Assembly (NCBI GenBank): GCA_012317185.1
Contig: CP048838.1
Location: 3,968,001-4,032,000 of the forward strand
DNA: 64,000 nt
Reading direction: 5' to 3'
DNA from: [Clostridium] innocuum
GTDB taxonomy: Bacteria > Bacillota_I > Bacilli_A > Erysipelotrichales > Erysipelotrichaceae
The number at the start of each line of letters is the position of its first letter. The first letter of the stretch is position 1. The translations under genes were made by a program, and so were the position numbers. Of the stretch, positions 9,556-18,857 are shown in pieces. Below the pieces are notes generated by a model, which was given only the letters and a program-made list of their open reading frames with translations, was not told where the DNA came from and ran no database searches.

Positions 9556-10293
9556 TTAACGCTTGATCGCAGCTATGAGCAGCATCATCGGTCTGCGCAT
9601 TTCATCCCGCATGCCTTCAATATCCAGCATATGCTCCGGAGGCTGCGGCTCTATGATGTGCTGAAGCTCAAAGCCATTGCACAGCAGTGTATCGAGATAG
9701 GTGGTTAGCGTACGATGGTATTTAACCACTCTTTCCCCCAGAAAGTTCGCCTCCCGCTTTCCTTCGTAATAATAATTATCCACAGGAAAATGCAGGATTT
9801 CCCCATTCTCAGCATAATACCAGTCCTGCGTACCATAGGCTGTGAAAACCGGATGCTCAACCGAGAAGACAAAGCTTCCTTTCGGTGTCAGCCATGTGGA
9901 AATAGCGGCTGCAAGCTGTTTAAAATCCTTTACATAATGAAATGCCAGAGAGCTGATAACCACATCAAAGGATGCCTTGGGGAATTGCAGATCCTCCATT
10001 GCGCTGCATTGATAGGTGATAGCGTAATCTCTGCTTTTTTCTTCTGCAACTGCCAGCATTTTTTTTGAAATATCCACACCATGCACGGATGCAGCTTTCT
10101 GCTGTGCAGCATATATACAGTGCCAGCCATAGCCGCATCCAAGATCAAGAACGCGTTTTCCTTCAAAATCCGGAAGCAGTTGTTTCAGCTGTGACCATTC
10201 ACCGGCTCCCTCCAGTCCCTGAACAGAACGGTTCATTTCCTTATATTTATTGAAAAATACATCGTCGTCATATTTATTTTCTTTCATATTCAT
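9556..10293 (-). CDS. Class I SAM-dependent methyltransferase
   Basis: A 245-residue soluble protein with the Rossmann SAM-binding signature VLDLGCGYGWHCIYAA at residues ~47-62, an acidic motif II (VHGVDISKKML) and motif IV (FDVVISSLAFHYV). It belongs to the UbiE/Methyltransf_11 group of small-molecule methyltransferases; the substrate cannot be told. It is a single gene on the minus strand with AGGACATG directly upstream of the start. The 335-base gap upstream holds only a terminator for the next minus-strand gene. Confidence 0.85.
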   Translation of the reverse strand: MNMKENKYDDDVFFNKYKEMNRSVQGLEGAGEWSQLKQLLPDFEGKRVLDLGCGYGWHCIYAAQQKAASVHGVDISKKMLAVAEEKSRDYAITYQCSAMEDLQFPKASFDVVISSLAFHYVKDFKQLAAAISTWLTPKGSFVFSVEHPVFTAYGTQDWYYAENGEILHFPVDNYYYEGKREANFLGERVVKYHRTLTTYLDTLLCNGFELQHIIEPQPPEHMLDIEGMRDEMRRPMMLLIAAIKR

Positions 10294-10585
10294 GTCCTCC
10301 CATGCGAATTATGCATTGCTTATCTGATTGGAATTCACATGGGTCTATGCAATCTTCTGTCCAAGGATGCCTTTTCTCACAGGACAACACTCCTTCCTGA
10401 AACCATATATTTCTGTATTAAGTATAGCATACGGCATCAAATCCTGCCATCCTGTAAACGCTGTATTTCCATAAGAGAAAAGACAAAAGGGCCGCAGGCA
10501 CCAGCCAAATTCTCATAAATCAGAAGCATTACACTGCTCATAGCACAGCATCTATTTGCAGCTTTATCAATGAATCACAGCGCAA

Positions 10586-10619
10586 AAAGAAAAAGCCTTC
10601 TGCAGACTGCAGAAAGCCG
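10586..10619 (-). terminator. Intrinsic terminator of the DUF378 gene
   Basis: On the minus strand GCTTTCTGCAG pairs with CTGCAGAAGGC, followed by TTTTTC. It lies 10 bases after the stop of the small membrane protein gene. Confidence 0.65.
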
Positions 10620-10628
10620 TATTCTTTC

Positions 10629-10829
10629 CTATCTCTCGTTGTTCAGACTGGAGAAGAAGGAAAGCTGATAAATACCACAGATACCTACCAGAATATAAAC
10701 AGCTCTGGAAAGAATCGATCCGGTACCAAACAGCATATCTACCAGGTTGAAATCAAAGAGTCCAATCAGACCCCAGTTGACACAGCCGATAATACTGATA
10801 ATCAAAACGATATAATTTATGACTTTCAT
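10629..10829 (-). CDS. DUF378 small membrane protein
   Basis: A 66-residue protein with two hydrophobic helices and the DUF378 hallmark GCVNWGLIGLFDFNLVD between them. The function of this family is unknown; it is widespread in Bacillota as a single gene. Two ATG codons lie 6 bases apart; the second was chosen because the AAGGAGG site abuts the first. It has its own terminator and is divergent from pta. Confidence 0.85.
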   Translation of the reverse strand: MKVINYIVLIISIIGCVNWGLIGLFDFNLVDMLFGTGSILSRAVYILVGICGIYQLSFFSSLNNER

Positions 10830-10937
10830 ATACATCCTCCTTGCTATTTAGTCTGGACATTTTCCTGTGGTTTATACCGTGATCTTTTCGACGAAAGACA
10901 GAAGAGATGTTATAATAAAAAGAGAGGAGTGTTATTT

Positions 10938-11948
10938 ATGAATATCCCGCTATGTGTAAAGGACAGCTCCGTTCGAATATTGTTTACAGAGGGCAGAGAC
11001 AGACGAATGATGGAGGCAGCGATACGGCTTTATAACGAACAGATTCTCACTCCGCTGTTGTATGGAGATACCCGGCAGCTATATGAGCAGGCAGAGGCAT
11101 ATGGTCTTTCTCTCACCGGAATTCAGATTGTAGATCCAAAGCGGTTTACACAGCGTGAGGACATGATTCGCCGCATGCTGGAGCTGCGTAAGGGAAAAAC
11201 AGATGAACAAACATGCCGGGAATGGCTGAAAAAGGATACGTATTTCTGTACGATGTATGTTGAGCTGGGATATGCCGACGGACTGCTCGGTGGTTCTGCC
11301 AATTCTACTGCCGATACCCTACGTCCGATTATGCAGCTGATTAAAACACGCATGCCGCATACCATCGTCTCCAGCTGTTTTCTTATGAGCAGAAGGGATG
11401 AGCATTATATTTTCGCAGATTGCTCTTTAAACCGAAATCCCAACACGGATGAGCTGGTGGAAATCGCATTGCAGGCAGCGGAGAGTGCAAAGACCTTTCA
11501 GCTGGAGCCAAAGGTAGCCCTGCTTTCCTATTCCACACATGGAAGCGGGAGCGGAACAGATGTTGATACTGTACGTGAAGCCGCACAGCGATTACAGCGC
11601 ATGCCGCTGGATTATGATGTGGATGGCGAGCTGCAGGTGGATTGTGCATTGTCCAGACGGGTAGCTGAGCTGAAGGCGATGGATTCCACAGTCGGAGGTA
11701 ATGCCAATGTTTTGATCTTTCCGGACTTGAATGCAGGCAACATCGGATATAAGCTGGTCGCCAATCTGGGTGGATTTGAAGCACTTGGTCCGATTCTGCA
11801 GGGTGTACGGCTGCCGATGAATGATCTTTCACGCAGCGCAACAACAGAAGAGATTTATAAAATGGCAATCATTACCGCCATGCAGAAGGAAGCAGGAATC
11901 AAGATGAGGAGGCATGGAAATGCAGACAGCATCGATTTGGGAATTTAA
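10938..11948 (+). CDS. pta: Phosphate acetyltransferase
   Basis: The 336-residue protein matches the PTA_PTB fold throughout: DGLLGGSANSTADTLRP and GELQVDCALS are characteristic, and the C-terminus has VLIFPDLNAGNIGYKLV. It converts acetyl-CoA plus phosphate to acetyl phosphate and CoA, the first step of ATP-yielding acetate formation in fermenters. The ATG at 10938 lies 8 bases after AGAGGAG and is preferred over an upstream GTG that overlaps that site. A TATAAT -10 is at 10911-10916. No ackA gene is adjacent; a GNAT gene overlaps the 3' end. Confidence 0.93.
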   Translation: MNIPLCVKDSSVRILFTEGRDRRMMEAAIRLYNEQILTPLLYGDTRQLYEQAEAYGLSLTGIQIVDPKRFTQREDMIRRMLELRKGKTDEQTCREWLKKDTYFCTMYVELGYADGLLGGSANSTADTLRPIMQLIKTRMPHTIVSSCFLMSRRDEHYIFADCSLNRNPNTDELVEIALQAAESAKTFQLEPKVALLSYSTHGSGSGTDVDTVREAAQRLQRMPLDYDVDGELQVDCALSRRVAELKAMDSTVGGNANVLIFPDLNAGNIGYKLVANLGGFEALGPILQGVRLPMNDLSRSATTEEIYKMAIITAMQKEAGIKMRRHGNADSIDLGI

Positions 11949-12471
11949 GGGGTATACCATGCGCTCATCGCGGATTGAGGATAAAGACGCATATTATTTA
12001 GCCGGATTCACAGAATGTGACAGCGAGGTTGCACGTATGACCGGCAGTAAAATGCACTACAGCAAAGAGGAAGTGGATGCATATTTTGTGAATTGTCTCA
12101 ACGATTCCACACGATATGATTTTCTGATATTTGATCCGCAGGGCAGCCTGATCGGTGAGAGCGTAATCAATGAAATTGATGAGCAGGCACGTTCTGCAAA
12201 TTTCAGAATCTGTATTTTTAAAAGCAAAAACTGCGGAAAGGGAATCGGCAGCTGGGCGATTCAAACAACAAGAGATTTCGCCTTTTGCGAGCGAAAGCTG
12301 CACAGACTTTCACTGGATGTGTTCTCATTCAATATACGGGCCAAAAAAGCCTATGAGAAAGCAGGGTTCCGCGTGGAGGGCATTCTGCGGGATGCCATTT
12401 GGGATAACGGTGTATATGCCGATGATATCCTGATGTCCATATTGGAGGAGGAATGGAAACAAATCGCGTAA
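11920..12471 (+). CDS. GNAT-family N-acetyltransferase (RimJ/RimL-like)
   Basis: A 183-residue single-domain acetyltransferase. The acetyl-CoA loop reads NCGKGIG, and the later VFSFNIRAKKAYEKAGF is the usual RimL-type C-terminal motif. It starts inside the 3' end of pta (29-base overlap), with GAGGAGG 7 bases before the chosen ATG, so its translation is coupled to pta. The substrate is unknown; ribosomal-protein or small-molecule acetylation are both possible. Confidence 0.85.
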   Translation: MQTASIWEFKGYTMRSSRIEDKDAYYLAGFTECDSEVARMTGSKMHYSKEEVDAYFVNCLNDSTRYDFLIFDPQGSLIGESVINEIDEQARSANFRICIFKSKNCGKGIGSWAIQTTRDFAFCERKLHRLSLDVFSFNIRAKKAYEKAGFRVEGILRDAIWDNGVYADDILMSILEEEWKQIA

Positions 12472-12490
12472 ACAATCACTGGAATTGATA

Positions 12491-12556
12491 AAAGGTATCC
12501 GCAATATGCAGTGGAACTGTTTCCATCCACTGTTCTAATGCGAATACCTTCTTTTC
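12491..12556. terminator. Long stem-loop terminator between GNAT and P-ATPase genes
   Basis: AAGGTATCCGCA pairs with TGCGAATACCTT across an inner CAGTGGA/TCCACTG stem, followed by CTTTTC. It closes the pta transcript and may also serve the convergent ATPase gene, whose 3' end is ~180 bases away. Confidence 0.7.
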
Positions 12557-12734
12557 TATGCCTTTATCAAATCATGTAAAATTTATGCGATAGCTGAAGG
12601 AATCCCTATGAATTCCCATTCCTCATCAGGCTGTAACGCTTTACCTCAATGCTTATGCATGTAATACTGAGCTACAAAGCTGCTGAATGATTGATAAACA
12701 CCTTTTGCACAGGACGCTTTTCTTGAATTCCGGC

Positions 12735-15356
12735 TTATCCGTGCTTTCGCTGTAAAGCTCTGTGTATCCATTTTTCAATTTCCACGATTGGAATGATGGA
12801 GACAGACATGAGCAGCGCAACAGCAAATTCCGCAACGGAAATATGTTCAAACGCAAACAGCTCGGATAAAACAGGAATATAGATGACCGCAATCGTCAGG
12901 AAAAGTGCACACACGACAGAACCGATGAGATACAGGTTCTGTTTTTTCATATGCACAACGGACTGCTTCAGGGAACGCATATTGAATGCGTGAAACATTT
13001 CTGTCATCGACATGGTCAGAAATGCCATGGTCATACCGTCTGCACTCTGTGTGATTTCCCAGACACCGGCTTCCATAAAATGACCGACAATATAGGAAAA
13101 AAGGGTAATCAGTGTAATAGCACAGCCCTGAAATATGATTTGCATGTGCAGGCCGTTGGCAAACAGCCCTTCACTGCTAGGACGCGGAGGCCGCCGCATC
13201 AGATCCTCATCCCCCTCCTCCATGCCCAGCGCGAGAGCAGGAAAGGTATCCGTCAGCAGATTGACCCATAGAATATGCACAGGCTTTAATATTGTAAATC
13301 CCATCATCGTGGCAAGGAATATGGAAAGCACCTCACTAATATTGCTGGATAGCAGAAACTGAATGGCCTTACGGATATTATCATAAATCCTACGCCCTTC
13401 CTGAACTGCCGACACGATCGTCGCAAAATTATCATCCGCAAGCACCATATCTGCCACATTCTTTGTAACATCAGTTCCTGTGATTCCCATACCGACACCG
13501 ATATTTGCACGCTTGATGGCGGGAGCATCGTTAACACCATCTCCGCTCATCGCAACAACATATCCCCTGGATTTCCATGCATCCACAATACGTACCTTAT
13601 GCTCCGGCTTTACACGGGCATATACAAATGTCTGATCAATGCGGGCAGTCAGCTCCTCCTGTGACAGCGTATCCAGTGTACTGCCACTCATCGCCTGTGA
13701 GGTATCCGTTATGATAGTAAGCGATTTCGCAATTGCCACCGCAGTATCAATGTGATCACCGGTAATCATGACCGGACGGATGCCAGCCTTACGGCACTGG
13801 GCGATCGCCGGCTTTACCTCCTCACGTACCGGATCCATCATGCCGCACAGACCGAGAAATACCAGATTGGACTCTGCTGTTTCCATATCTGTTTCGATAT
13901 GCTCATTCCATTTGCAGGCAGCACATAGTACACGCAAAGCACGATCTGCCATGCGTTTATTCATCCGGTTCAGCTCTTCGCGATCCTCTTCCCGCATCGG
14001 TTCTATTTTCTGATTGCGCCAAATGCCCGTACAGCGCTGTAAAACAACATCCGTCGCTCCTTTGGTGAATTGCAGAACAACACCGTCAGACTGCCTGTGC
14101 ATCGTGGTCATCATCTTGCGCTGGGAATCAAACGGAAATTCATGAATACGCGGATACTTCTGCATTTCCTCATTGATATGAAACAGCGTTTCCCCATATG
14201 CGCTCAGCGCAACCTCTGTAGGCTCTCCCTGCATGGTTCCATCCGCATGTACCTGCGTATCATTGCACAGGCTCATTGCCAGTGCAAGCAGACGCTCATC
14301 ATCACCGAAATGCTCCACCACCTGCATACGGTTCTGTGTCAGGGTACCGGTTTTATCCGAACAGATCACCTGTGTACAGCCCAGTGTTTCCACAGCGGTC
14401 AGCTGTCGTATGACTGCATTGCGCTTTGCCATGCGCGTCACACCGATTGCAAGCTGCACCGTTACTACCGCGGCAAGGCCCTCCGGAATAGCCGCAACAG
14501 CAAGGGAAACAGCCAGCATGAAGGTATCCAATAAAGATTCCGCACGCAAATCACCATTACGTAACAGCTCAAACAGAAACATAAAAGCACAGATTGCCAA
14601 AACCAGAAGACTCAGCAGTTTGGAAAGCCGGTTCAGCTTCTGCTGCAGAGGTGTTGCTTCCTCTCTGCTTACCAGAATCGCATCTGCAATCTTTCCCATT
14701 TCTGTATGCATACCGGTTGCAGTGATCACTGCACGTCCTCTGCCATATACCACACTGCTTCCCATATAGACCATATTTCTGCGATCACCCAGCGGTGGAT
14801 TGTCTTCCTGCAAAGCCTCTGTTTGCTTTTCCACCGGAAGGGATTCACCACTCAGGGCAGACTCCTCCACCTTCAGGTTGGCACATTCCAGAATCCTGCC
14901 ATCTGCCGGTACAGCATCTCCAGCCTCCAGTACGATTACATCCCCGGGAACAAGGTCTTCACTTGCAGTAACCCGTATCTCACCATTTCGCACGACCTTG
15001 CAGGCAGGCGCATTCATGTGCTTTAAAGCTTCTATCGCCGCCTCCGCTTTTCCCTCCTGATACAAGCCGAGCATCGCATTTACCATGACGACAAACAGGA
15101 TGATAAAGGTATCCGCATAGGATTCATGTGCATATGCGGAGGTGATTCCGGAAATGAGCGCAGCCCCAAGCAGTACGATGATCATCGGATCGGAAAGCTG
15201 CCTGACCAGCCGTTTCAAAAGGGATGCTTTTTTTTCCTGTAATTTATTCAGACCAAATACGCTGCTTCGTTCCTGTGCCTGTGCTTCACTCAATCCATGC
15301 ATGCTGCTGTGCTGTTCCTGTAATGCTTCTTCCACTGTTCTCTGATAAGCTTCCAT
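12735..15356 (-). CDS. Calcium-type cation-transporting P-type ATPase (P2A)
   Basis: An 873-residue P-ATPase. It contains the actuator motif LSGESLPVEK, the ion-binding M4 motif AAIPEGLAAVV, the phosphorylation site CSDKTGTLTQNRM, the nucleotide-binding FTKGATDVVL and the hinge GDGVNDAPAIKRANIG. The PEGL motif and about ten membrane helices place it with SERCA/PMR1-type Ca2+ (or Mn2+) exporters. The start at 15356 follows GGAGGCGGTACT; an in-frame upstream extension exists but runs through a terminator hairpin. The leader structure suggests control by attenuation. Confidence 0.92.
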   Translation of the reverse strand: MEAYQRTVEEALQEQHSSMHGLSEAQAQERSSVFGLNKLQEKKASLLKRLVRQLSDPMIIVLLGAALISGITSAYAHESYADTFIILFVVMVNAMLGLYQEGKAEAAIEALKHMNAPACKVVRNGEIRVTASEDLVPGDVIVLEAGDAVPADGRILECANLKVEESALSGESLPVEKQTEALQEDNPPLGDRRNMVYMGSSVVYGRGRAVITATGMHTEMGKIADAILVSREEATPLQQKLNRLSKLLSLLVLAICAFMFLFELLRNGDLRAESLLDTFMLAVSLAVAAIPEGLAAVVTVQLAIGVTRMAKRNAVIRQLTAVETLGCTQVICSDKTGTLTQNRMQVVEHFGDDERLLALAMSLCNDTQVHADGTMQGEPTEVALSAYGETLFHINEEMQKYPRIHEFPFDSQRKMMTTMHRQSDGVVLQFTKGATDVVLQRCTGIWRNQKIEPMREEDREELNRMNKRMADRALRVLCAACKWNEHIETDMETAESNLVFLGLCGMMDPVREEVKPAIAQCRKAGIRPVMITGDHIDTAVAIAKSLTIITDTSQAMSGSTLDTLSQEELTARIDQTFVYARVKPEHKVRIVDAWKSRGYVVAMSGDGVNDAPAIKRANIGVGMGITGTDVTKNVADMVLADDNFATIVSAVQEGRRIYDNIRKAIQFLLSSNISEVLSIFLATMMGFTILKPVHILWVNLLTDTFPALALGMEEGDEDLMRRPPRPSSEGLFANGLHMQIIFQGCAITLITLFSYIVGHFMEAGVWEITQSADGMTMAFLTMSMTEMFHAFNMRSLKQSVVHMKKQNLYLIGSVVCALFLTIAVIYIPVLSELFAFEHISVAEFAVALLMSVSIIPIVEIEKWIHRALQRKHG

Positions 15357-15372
15357 AGTACCGCCTCCATTG

Positions 15373-15405
15373 AAAAAAACTCCTATACAGCTGTGCTGTA
15401 TAGGA
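15373..15405 (-). terminator. Terminator hairpin in the P-ATPase leader (possible attenuator)
   Basis: On the minus strand TCCTATACAG (10 bp) pairs with CTGTATAGGA around a 5-base loop and is followed by seven T. It ends only ~15 bases before the ATPase ribosome binding site and lies downstream of the likely ATPase promoter, so it could act as an attenuator. It could also simply end transcription of the upstream XRE gene. Confidence 0.6.
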
Positions 15406-15505
15406 ATTGTACGTTTATTCAGCCAGCCTGTGACTTCATACGATGCAGACATCCGTAAATCGCGATTCCTTTCTGCATTTATTTTTCATGGTTATCTCTA
15501 CCTGT

Positions 15506-15534
15506 ATTGTAAAGCATACAGACCCTTCTGTAAA
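15506..15534 (-). promoter_or_regulatory. Promoter of the P-ATPase gene
   Basis: TTTACA (15529-15534), 17 bases, TACAAT (15506-15511) on the minus strand. The predicted transcript has a ~140-base leader that can fold (ATGCAGA with TCTGCAT) before reaching the terminator hairpin at 15373-15405. Confidence 0.55.
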
Positions 15535-15573
15535 CAGCCCCTTTTTGCAATTCGGACAAAGTCATGAAATTGT

Positions 15574-16674
15574 CTAGCGAAACAGCGTCCCCTCCTCGAA
15601 GATTCCCCACACAGCCTGTGGATCTGTCTGTGTTTTCTGTATGGAAAATACCACCTGTGCATCCTGAAAGGTAAAGCTTCCATTTCCCTGTGTTCCGTAT
15701 CCGTCATCCGAAAAGCTGAATGATGCTGTATCACCGTTTCGCTGCGCAGTGCCGGAAATAGTGGCAACCTGCTGCGCATTCTCCGGATTCAGACTCGTCA
15801 GAGTATAGGAAAAGGTGGTATCTGTTACATCGGATATAACAAGTGTACTGTGATTTCCACTATACGTTCCAGCGATGTCCTCCTGCTTCTGCGGCTTTTC
15901 TTCCTGTTGCGGAGTCTGCACGTTGGCACCGCCACGGGTAAAGATGTCCTTATTATACGGACCACAGTTAATCGTTTGTCCCTCATACTTCAGCTGATTG
16001 CTGCTTCGAATTGCAAAGGTATAGGTCCCCTGTGTACTGGTTGCTTTGATGCTGTGATCCGAAATGCTCCACGTTCCACTCACATCCTGCATTCCCTCAC
16101 AGCTGTTTTGTGTGAAAACAAAGGAACCATCGCTCCTGAGTACAATTGCAGATGCAGCACCGTTATGAGCATTTTCGTCCGTAAAGGTACCGGCCATATC
16201 CTCCATACGGTATTCCTGCTTCTGTGAAAAGAGCTCATCTCCGTATTTCCAGTAAAGGAATCCGCCTCCAGCCGCCAGACCAGCCACAAGCAGCAACAGG
16301 ACCAGAGCCAGCGGCCATGTCCTTCGTTTTTTGACAACGGTTTGCTTCTTTGTTTTATGATCGGTTCTATGCTTTGTTTTCCGCTTGGTCTTTTTTCTGG
16401 TTTTGCCTTTTTTCGCCTTCTGTTTCTTATTCTTTTGATCAGAAGGCTTTGACTCCCTCTGCTTTTTCATGACTGATCGCTCCTTCGCATCAATCAGCTC
16501 GCTGCTGTCAACCTGAAAAAGCTGGGCAAGTCGCTCCAGCTGTTCCTCATCCGGAACACGGATGCCTGCCTCCCAATCGAGTAACTCCTCCTGCTCTATA
16601 CGCATATATGCAGCAAGCCGCTGCACGCTGATTTCATATTCCATGCGCAGCTTTTTAATATTTTTACCAGACAT
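15574..16674 (-). CDS. Membrane-anchored XRE-type HTH protein with extracytoplasmic repeats
   Basis: A 366-residue protein. Residues 1-65 form a Cro/XRE helix-turn-helix (LAAYMRIEQEELLDWEAG). A very Lys/Arg-rich linker follows (~70-120), then one transmembrane helix (WPLALVLLLLVAGLAAGGGF). The C-terminal part holds two related domains starting DMAGTFTDENA and DIAGTYSGNHS, each with lipocalin-like beta patterns. This layout suggests a one-component sensor that links an outside signal to DNA, but no such role is known for it. It stands alone upstream of the P-ATPase. Confidence 0.7.
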   Translation of the reverse strand: MSGKNIKKLRMEYEISVQRLAAYMRIEQEELLDWEAGIRVPDEEQLERLAQLFQVDSSELIDAKERSVMKKQRESKPSDQKNKKQKAKKGKTRKKTKRKTKHRTDHKTKKQTVVKKRRTWPLALVLLLLVAGLAAGGGFLYWKYGDELFSQKQEYRMEDMAGTFTDENAHNGAASAIVLRSDGSFVFTQNSCEGMQDVSGTWSISDHSIKATSTQGTYTFAIRSSNQLKYEGQTINCGPYNKDIFTRGGANVQTPQQEEKPQKQEDIAGTYSGNHSTLVISDVTDTTFSYTLTSLNPENAQQVATISGTAQRNGDTASFSFSDDGYGTQGNGSFTFQDAQVVFSIQKTQTDPQAVWGIFEEGTLFR

Positions 16675-16781
16675 ATGGTTTCACTTCCTATCTTATGCTA
16701 GTATTATCCCCGACACGGAAGAAGAAAGTCAAGAAAACCGACAGAATCGTAAGAATCTGATAATAGAAAAAAAGACTCCTT

Positions 16782-17582
16782 CTATTGATAAATATAAGGA
16801 ATCATGAGCATTTCAACAAGATTCGCATCCTTATGGTCTTCAAAGGTTCGATATACAAGCCGCTGGAAGACAGGACCTTTCTGAATGAGGTGTTCTCTTT
16901 GAAAAAAGGTGCGGATGCGCTCACGGGTTAAAGCTGAACGCTTGTCATTATGCTCAAACGCATAGATTACCACAGCACACCCCGGTAGATATGAGAAGCC
17001 GAATTCCTCACTCACTCCAATTTCAGCAGCGCAATCTTCATAAATGCCAAATCCGCTGATCCCTTTACGGTCATCGTCTTCTTCCTTTGAGATAAGGGCA
17101 CATTGGAAAAACAAATCCGCATTTTTCTGAAACAGATTAAATTGGATGGAATCCTGCGCATCCTCCTTGATGTTCAAACAGTCCTCCTGTGAAATAAAGA
17201 AGATACCCGGTCTTTGGATATAAATACAGTTGTACAGACAATAGGCCGTCATTTTCAATACGCTGATATAGTGGTCCAGGTTCATCAGCTTCTGCTGCAG
17301 CCGCTGTATCTCCTGCACATAATCATTGCGCTTCTGCTGTACCATTTCACGATGCGTCTGTACATTGCCGCGAAGAATATTTTCACGTATATTGGATAGC
17401 GAAATTCCCATATGAGAAAACCGCTGAATATATAGCAGCTGATCAATCTGTTCACTTGTATAATAGCGATAATTCGTTTCCGGATCTTTGAAGGGTACAA
17501 TCAGCCCCAGTCGTTCATAGTGCCGGATCGCCTCCGGTGTCACCCCCATGATTTTTGCAATCTTTCCGATTTTATATTGCAT
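16782..17582 (-). CDS. MerR-family transcriptional regulator
   Basis: A 266-residue protein whose N-terminal winged helix (YKIGKIAKIMGVTPEAIRHYERLGLI) and following coiled coil are typical of MerR. The ~150-residue C-terminal region is unlike the metal-binding types, as no clustered Cys is seen, so an organic effector is more likely. There is no adjacent transporter on the same strand. A palindrome in its own promoter suggests autoregulation. Confidence 0.88.
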   Translation of the reverse strand: MQYKIGKIAKIMGVTPEAIRHYERLGLIVPFKDPETNYRYYTSEQIDQLLYIQRFSHMGISLSNIRENILRGNVQTHREMVQQKRNDYVQEIQRLQQKLMNLDHYISVLKMTAYCLYNCIYIQRPGIFFISQEDCLNIKEDAQDSIQFNLFQKNADLFFQCALISKEEDDDRKGISGFGIYEDCAAEIGVSEEFGFSYLPGCAVVIYAFEHNDKRSALTRERIRTFFQREHLIQKGPVFQRLVYRTFEDHKDANLVEMLMIPYIYQ

Positions 17583-17594
17583 ATCATCACCCCG

Positions 17595-17630
17595 CCCTTT
17601 GTATTATACTATACAAAAGGAATTTGTAAA
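17595..17630 (-). promoter_or_regulatory. Promoter of the second MerR gene with palindrome
   Basis: TTTACA (17625-17630), 16 bases, TATAAT (17603-17608) on the minus strand. CCTTTTGTAT and ATACAAAGGG form an inverted repeat (17595-17620, 9 of 10 matching, 6-base centre) covering the -10. The start codon follows ~20 bases later. Confidence 0.5.
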
Positions 17631-18331
17631 CAGGGATTTTAAGAATACGAGAATGTCTGTCTCAATTTAGCCATACCACTTTTATAGAATCCGATTTTTC
17701 CTGTCTTTGGCTGCTTTAACGGCTGTTGATGAAATCGCATATATGAATTCAGATGATGCGTGAATGCCAAAGGTACCATGTGGATGTAACCATATATTCA
17801 GCACAGTTTTAACCGGGTTCTATGATAGATAAATCTGCTATTCCGGATGGCCATGTATCTGACAGCTGTTTTATATTGCATTGGATACGTACACATTCCT
17901 TGGAAGGAGGGCAAAAATCTTTGTAAAATATAAGCAAAGGATATGCAAAGCAGAGGCTGTTCATCAGAATGAATAGAAATCAAAAGACCATATATACGCA
18001 CGCCGTCATAAGGACGCTGTTATAATTTCCATATATTTCTATATTTTGATTACGATAAGTTATCCTGCAAGATTTATTTTGTATATTTCATGTTTTATAT
18101 ATAATATGAATACGAAACATGTTATAATCAAAGTGCAGAGATCATAAAGAAAAACAGCATAGAGCATGTGTACAGCAGAAGGCAGGAAATCGATTGCCTG
18201 TAGCAGTTAGGATAAAGCATGTATGCCAATCAGAAAGATGTTCTGTCGTACAGCATGTCATCATACAATGCTAAATAGAGCGATTGCATAAGCGGATCAT
18301 GCAAAATGAGAAATACTAGGAGGAAAAAACT
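17631..18331. other. 700-base region without a convincing gene
   Basis: No open frame here has a ribosome binding site and family resemblance. The right part holds a likely promoter for the PH-domain gene: TTATAAT near 18121-18127, preceded by an inverted repeat ATGTTT/AAACAT, giving a leader of ~200 bases. Nothing else was recognised. Confidence 0.4.
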
Positions 18332-18700
18332 ATGGCAGAGGAATTTAGAAGAATATGGTCATTCATTGAAAAAGCGGAGCCGGCACAGGAGATGCTGTCT
18401 GTTCTGGTACCTGGCGAAGAGATTCTGCAGTGCTATAAGACAAATCGAGATATGTCAGCACTGACGAACAAAAGAATCATTATTTTTGACAGACAGGGTC
18501 TTACCGGAAAGAAAATCGAGATTTATTCCATTCCTTATCGTTCTATTGACATGTGGTCTACAGAGAATGCAGGGAAATTGTTTGATATCGATGCCGAGCT
18601 GGAGCTGTGGACAAAAGCCGGACATTTCAAAATCAATGTGGATAAAAAGTGTAACATCCGTGAATTTGATACCATATTGGGAAACGCGATACTGGATTAG
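18332..18700 (+). CDS. Bacterial PH-domain protein
   Basis: A 122-residue protein with the bacterial pleckstrin-homology pattern: a conserved core around LTNKRIIIFDRQGLTGKKIEIYSI is typical (quoted in part: LTNKRIIIFDRQG). Function in bacteria is unknown; related small PH proteins form oligomers. It has a strong AGGAGGA site, its own long leader and a terminator directly downstream, so it is transcribed alone. It lies next to the prophage-disrupted cotJC fragment, transcribed toward it. Confidence 0.75.
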   Translation: MAEEFRRIWSFIEKAEPAQEMLSVLVPGEEILQCYKTNRDMSALTNKRIIIFDRQGLTGKKIEIYSIPYRSIDMWSTENAGKLFDIDAELELWTKAGHFKINVDKKCNIREFDTILGNAILD

Positions 18701-18745
18701 TTCTTACTTATATCTTATGTTAGCATGAAAATATACCAAAGCTTT

Positions 18746-18776
18746 GATATCGTTTATATGACGATATCTTTTTTAT
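18746..18776 (+). terminator. Intrinsic terminator after the PH-domain gene
   Basis: GATATCGT (18746-18753) pairs with ACGATATC (18761-18768), followed by TTTTTT. The loop is 7 bases. Confidence 0.75.
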
Positions 18777-18857
18777 CATGCTGTGTTCCTATGTTTAAAG
18801 AAATCGGGCAGGTAAAGGCTTTATCGTATGTAACGGATGGAAGACCATCCGCTGGTA

